Both the position numbers and the translations under genes were made by a program. From NCBI GenBank assembly GCA_913053235.1, contig CAJXFT010000011.1, positions 1-40,239 of the forward strand: 40,239 nt of DNA, read 5' to 3'. Shown one piece after another: positions 38,908 to 40,239 of the stretch (position 1 is the stretch's first letter; the number at the start of each line of letters is the position of its first letter). Below the pieces are notes generated by a model. It was not told where the DNA came from. It was given only the letters and a program-made list of their open reading frames with translations, and did not search any database. This DNA comes from an uncultured Alphaproteobacteria bacterium. GTDB lineage: Bacteria; Pseudomonadota; Alphaproteobacteria; UBA828.

Positions 38908-40239
38908 CCACCGTCGCCCGCCGGCGCCGCCATCCGCTTGAGAAGAGCGAGCTCGGCCGGCAATGATTCGCTCACATCCTCGGCGATGAGGCCGGGGCCG
39001 AAACGGCTGGCCGCGGCGCCATGCAGCCACACCGCCGCTGAGGCCGCGTCAAACGCCTTCATGCCCTGCGCCAGCAACCCCAACGCAAAGCCGGCCAAGA
39101 CATCTCCAGCGCCGGCGGTGGCCAGCTCGCCCGGCGCGTTGGCGTTGATCGCGGCGCGCCCGTCCGGCGCCGCGATGACCGTATCGCCGCCCTTCAGGAT
39201 CACCACGGCACCGCTCCGCTTCGCGGCGGCGCGGGCGCGCTGCAGCTTGCCGGTTTCGCCATCGCGGCCAAACAGGCGCCGGAATTCGCCCTCATGCGGA
39301 GTTAATATGGTTTCTGAATGAATTTTGGTAAACAATTGATTCGGCTCACTTTCAAATGATGTCAAAGCGTCGGCATCGAGGACGCAGGCGCGTTTCGCGG
39401 CGAGGATTTTCAGAACCCGCTCGCGGGTCTCCGCACCGACGCCGCAGCCCGGCCCGATCAGCACCGCATTGTTGCGCTCGTCGTGCAATCGTTCGTCCAA
39501 ATCCCGCAGCGCGGCAACCATTATGGCGGTCAATTGCGCCGCGTAAACCGCCAGCGCCGATTCCGGTGCGGCAACCGTGACCAGCCCGGCGCCGATGCGC
39601 AAGGCGCCGCGCGCCGCCAGACGGGCGGCGCCGGAGGAAGCCGCGTCACCGCCGATCACCAGGGCGTGGCCGCGGTCATATTTATGGCCGTCCGCTTGCG
39701 GCCAGGGATAACCGCCCAGCCATAGGGCGGGGCCGTTTTCGTGCACGGCAACGCCTTGGCGGTCAACGACAGAGTCGGGAATGCCGATATCGGCGAGCAC
39801 CAGCTCGCCGGCACGAATGCGACCTGGCATCAGCAGATGGCCCGGTTTGCGCCGGCAAAATGTGACGGTCAGTTTGGCCTGGATAGCGGCGCCGAGAATC
39901 ATTCCGCTGTCGCCGTGTACACCGCTCGGCACGTCGACCGCCACGCAAGCCAGGTGGCGGCGGTTGATTTCCTCGACCAGCTCAAGCACATCGCCATCCA
40001 GGGCGCGGGTGAGACCGGCGCCGAACAACGCGTCGACCACCAGTTGCGCATCATTGAGGATGGCGCTGTCGAGCACTTCGGTGGCGCCGTCCCAGTTTGC
40101 CGCCGCCGTCGCGGCGTCTCCTTTCAGACGCTCCGGCGCTCCGAGCAATGCCAGGCGCACCGGCCATCCCGCCTGTTTCAGCAGGCGGGCGACGACGAAG
40201 CCGTCGTCGCCGTTGACCACGTGCAGGGCGGGGATGCCC
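38904..40239 (-). CDS. nnr: Bifunctional NAD(P)H-hydrate epimerase / ADP-dependent NAD(P)H-hydrate dehydratase, N-terminus cut by window edge
   Basis: This enzyme repairs hydrated NADH and NADPH: the NnrE domain epimerises the R form and the NnrD domain dehydrates the S form with ADP. The frame is open through the right edge. The first 438 residues from a GTG at 40220 are visible and about 60-70 more are expected upstream. The epimerase part retains VVDALFGAGLTR and VAVDVPSGVHGDSG with its conserved aspartate. The dehydratase part shows HKYDRGHALVIGG, GAARLAARGALRIGAGLVTV, LIGPGCGVG, LTPHEGEFRRLFG, VVILKGGDTVIAAPDG and the ADP-binding NAPGELATAGAGDVLAGFAL. The usual NNGGDGF motif reads VNGDDGF here. 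The stop overlaps the malonyl-CoA decarboxylase start by 4 bp. Confidence 0.94.
   Translation of the reverse strand, partial: GIPALHVVNGDDGFVVARLLKQAGWPVRLALLGAPERLKGDAATAAANWDGATEVLDSAILNDAQLVVDALFGAGLTRALDGDVLELVEEINRRHLACVAVDVPSGVHGDSGMILGAAIQAKLTVTFCRRKPGHLLMPGRIRAGELVLADIGIPDSVVDRQGVAVHENGPALWLGGYPWPQADGHKYDRGHALVIGGDAASSGAARLAARGALRIGAGLVTVAAPESALAVYAAQLTAIMVAALRDLDERLHDERNNAVLIGPGCGVGAETRERVLKILAAKRACVLDADALTSFESEPNQLFTKIHSETILTPHEGEFRRLFGRDGETGKLQRARAAAKRSGAVVILKGGDTVIAAPDGRAAINANAPGELATAGAGDVLAGFALGLLAQGMKAFDAASAAVWLHGAAASRFGPGLIAEDVSESLPAELALLKRMAAPAGDGG

Overview
The window is a stretch of alphaproteobacterial chromosome, most like Rhodospirillales or a close relative. The evidence is the gene order (tig-clpP-clpX-lon-hup-tRNA-Val-tRNA-Asp-nuoA..N-birA-coaX-rnj-mce-DUF1467-proS-lolC-lolD and dnaE-rpsB-tsf-pyrH), the short prolyl-tRNA synthetase without an editing insert, and the high G+C content. 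Gene density is very high. Almost every gene lies on the minus strand, so the natural reading direction is from high to low coordinates. The only clear plus-strand gene is a PPOX-type flavoprotein at about 6.7-7.35 kb. I see no insertion sequence, prophage, CRISPR array, defence island or rearrangement.

Reading right to left: (1) 40.2-37.5 kb has the nicotinamide-nucleotide repair enzyme NnrE/NnrD (cut by the window edge), overlapping by 4 bp a malonyl-CoA decarboxylase gene. (2) 37.3-30.4 kb is a protein-quality-control block: tRNA-Leu(UAG), trigger factor, ClpP, ClpX, Lon, then the nucleoid protein HU with a strong intrinsic terminator. (3) 30.2-29.96 kb has tRNA-Val(UAC) and tRNA-Asp(GUC). 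(4) 29.8-15.7 kb is a complete 14-gene respiratory complex I operon, nuoA to nuoN, with no inserted genes. (5) 15.7-10.7 kb continues on the same strand with almost no gaps: biotin-protein ligase, type III pantothenate kinase, ribonuclease J, methylmalonyl-CoA epimerase, a DUF1467 membrane protein, 3-methyladenine DNA glycosylase I and a small secreted protein of unknown function. (6) 10.6-7.4 kb has proS and the lipoprotein-release transporter genes lolC and lolD. (7) 6.55-0 kb has dnaE, then rpsB-tsf-pyrH (pyrH is cut by the left edge).

Functionally this is core housekeeping DNA: protein synthesis (S2, EF-Ts, ProRS, three tRNAs), folding and proteolysis (trigger factor, ClpXP, Lon), respiration (complex I), replication and repair (DnaE, Tag, HU), RNA turnover (RNase J), cofactor supply (CoaX, BirA, NnrD/E) and acyl-CoA metabolism (Mce, malonyl-CoA decarboxylase). 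Biotin ligase, CoA synthesis, methylmalonyl-CoA epimerase and malonyl-CoA decarboxylase all touch acyl-CoA carboxylation chemistry.

I found no convincing new multi-gene system. The points worth a second look are smaller. Trigger factor carries a histone-H1-like Lys/Ala tail whose codons include two in-frame A_AAA_AAG slippery heptamers. Ribosomal protein S2 has a long Ala/Pro/Glu repeat tail. The divergent dnaE and PPOX promoters appear to share their -10 region. The NnrE glycine-rich motif is altered at the window edge. A small secreted protein and tag sit inside an otherwise conserved operon.
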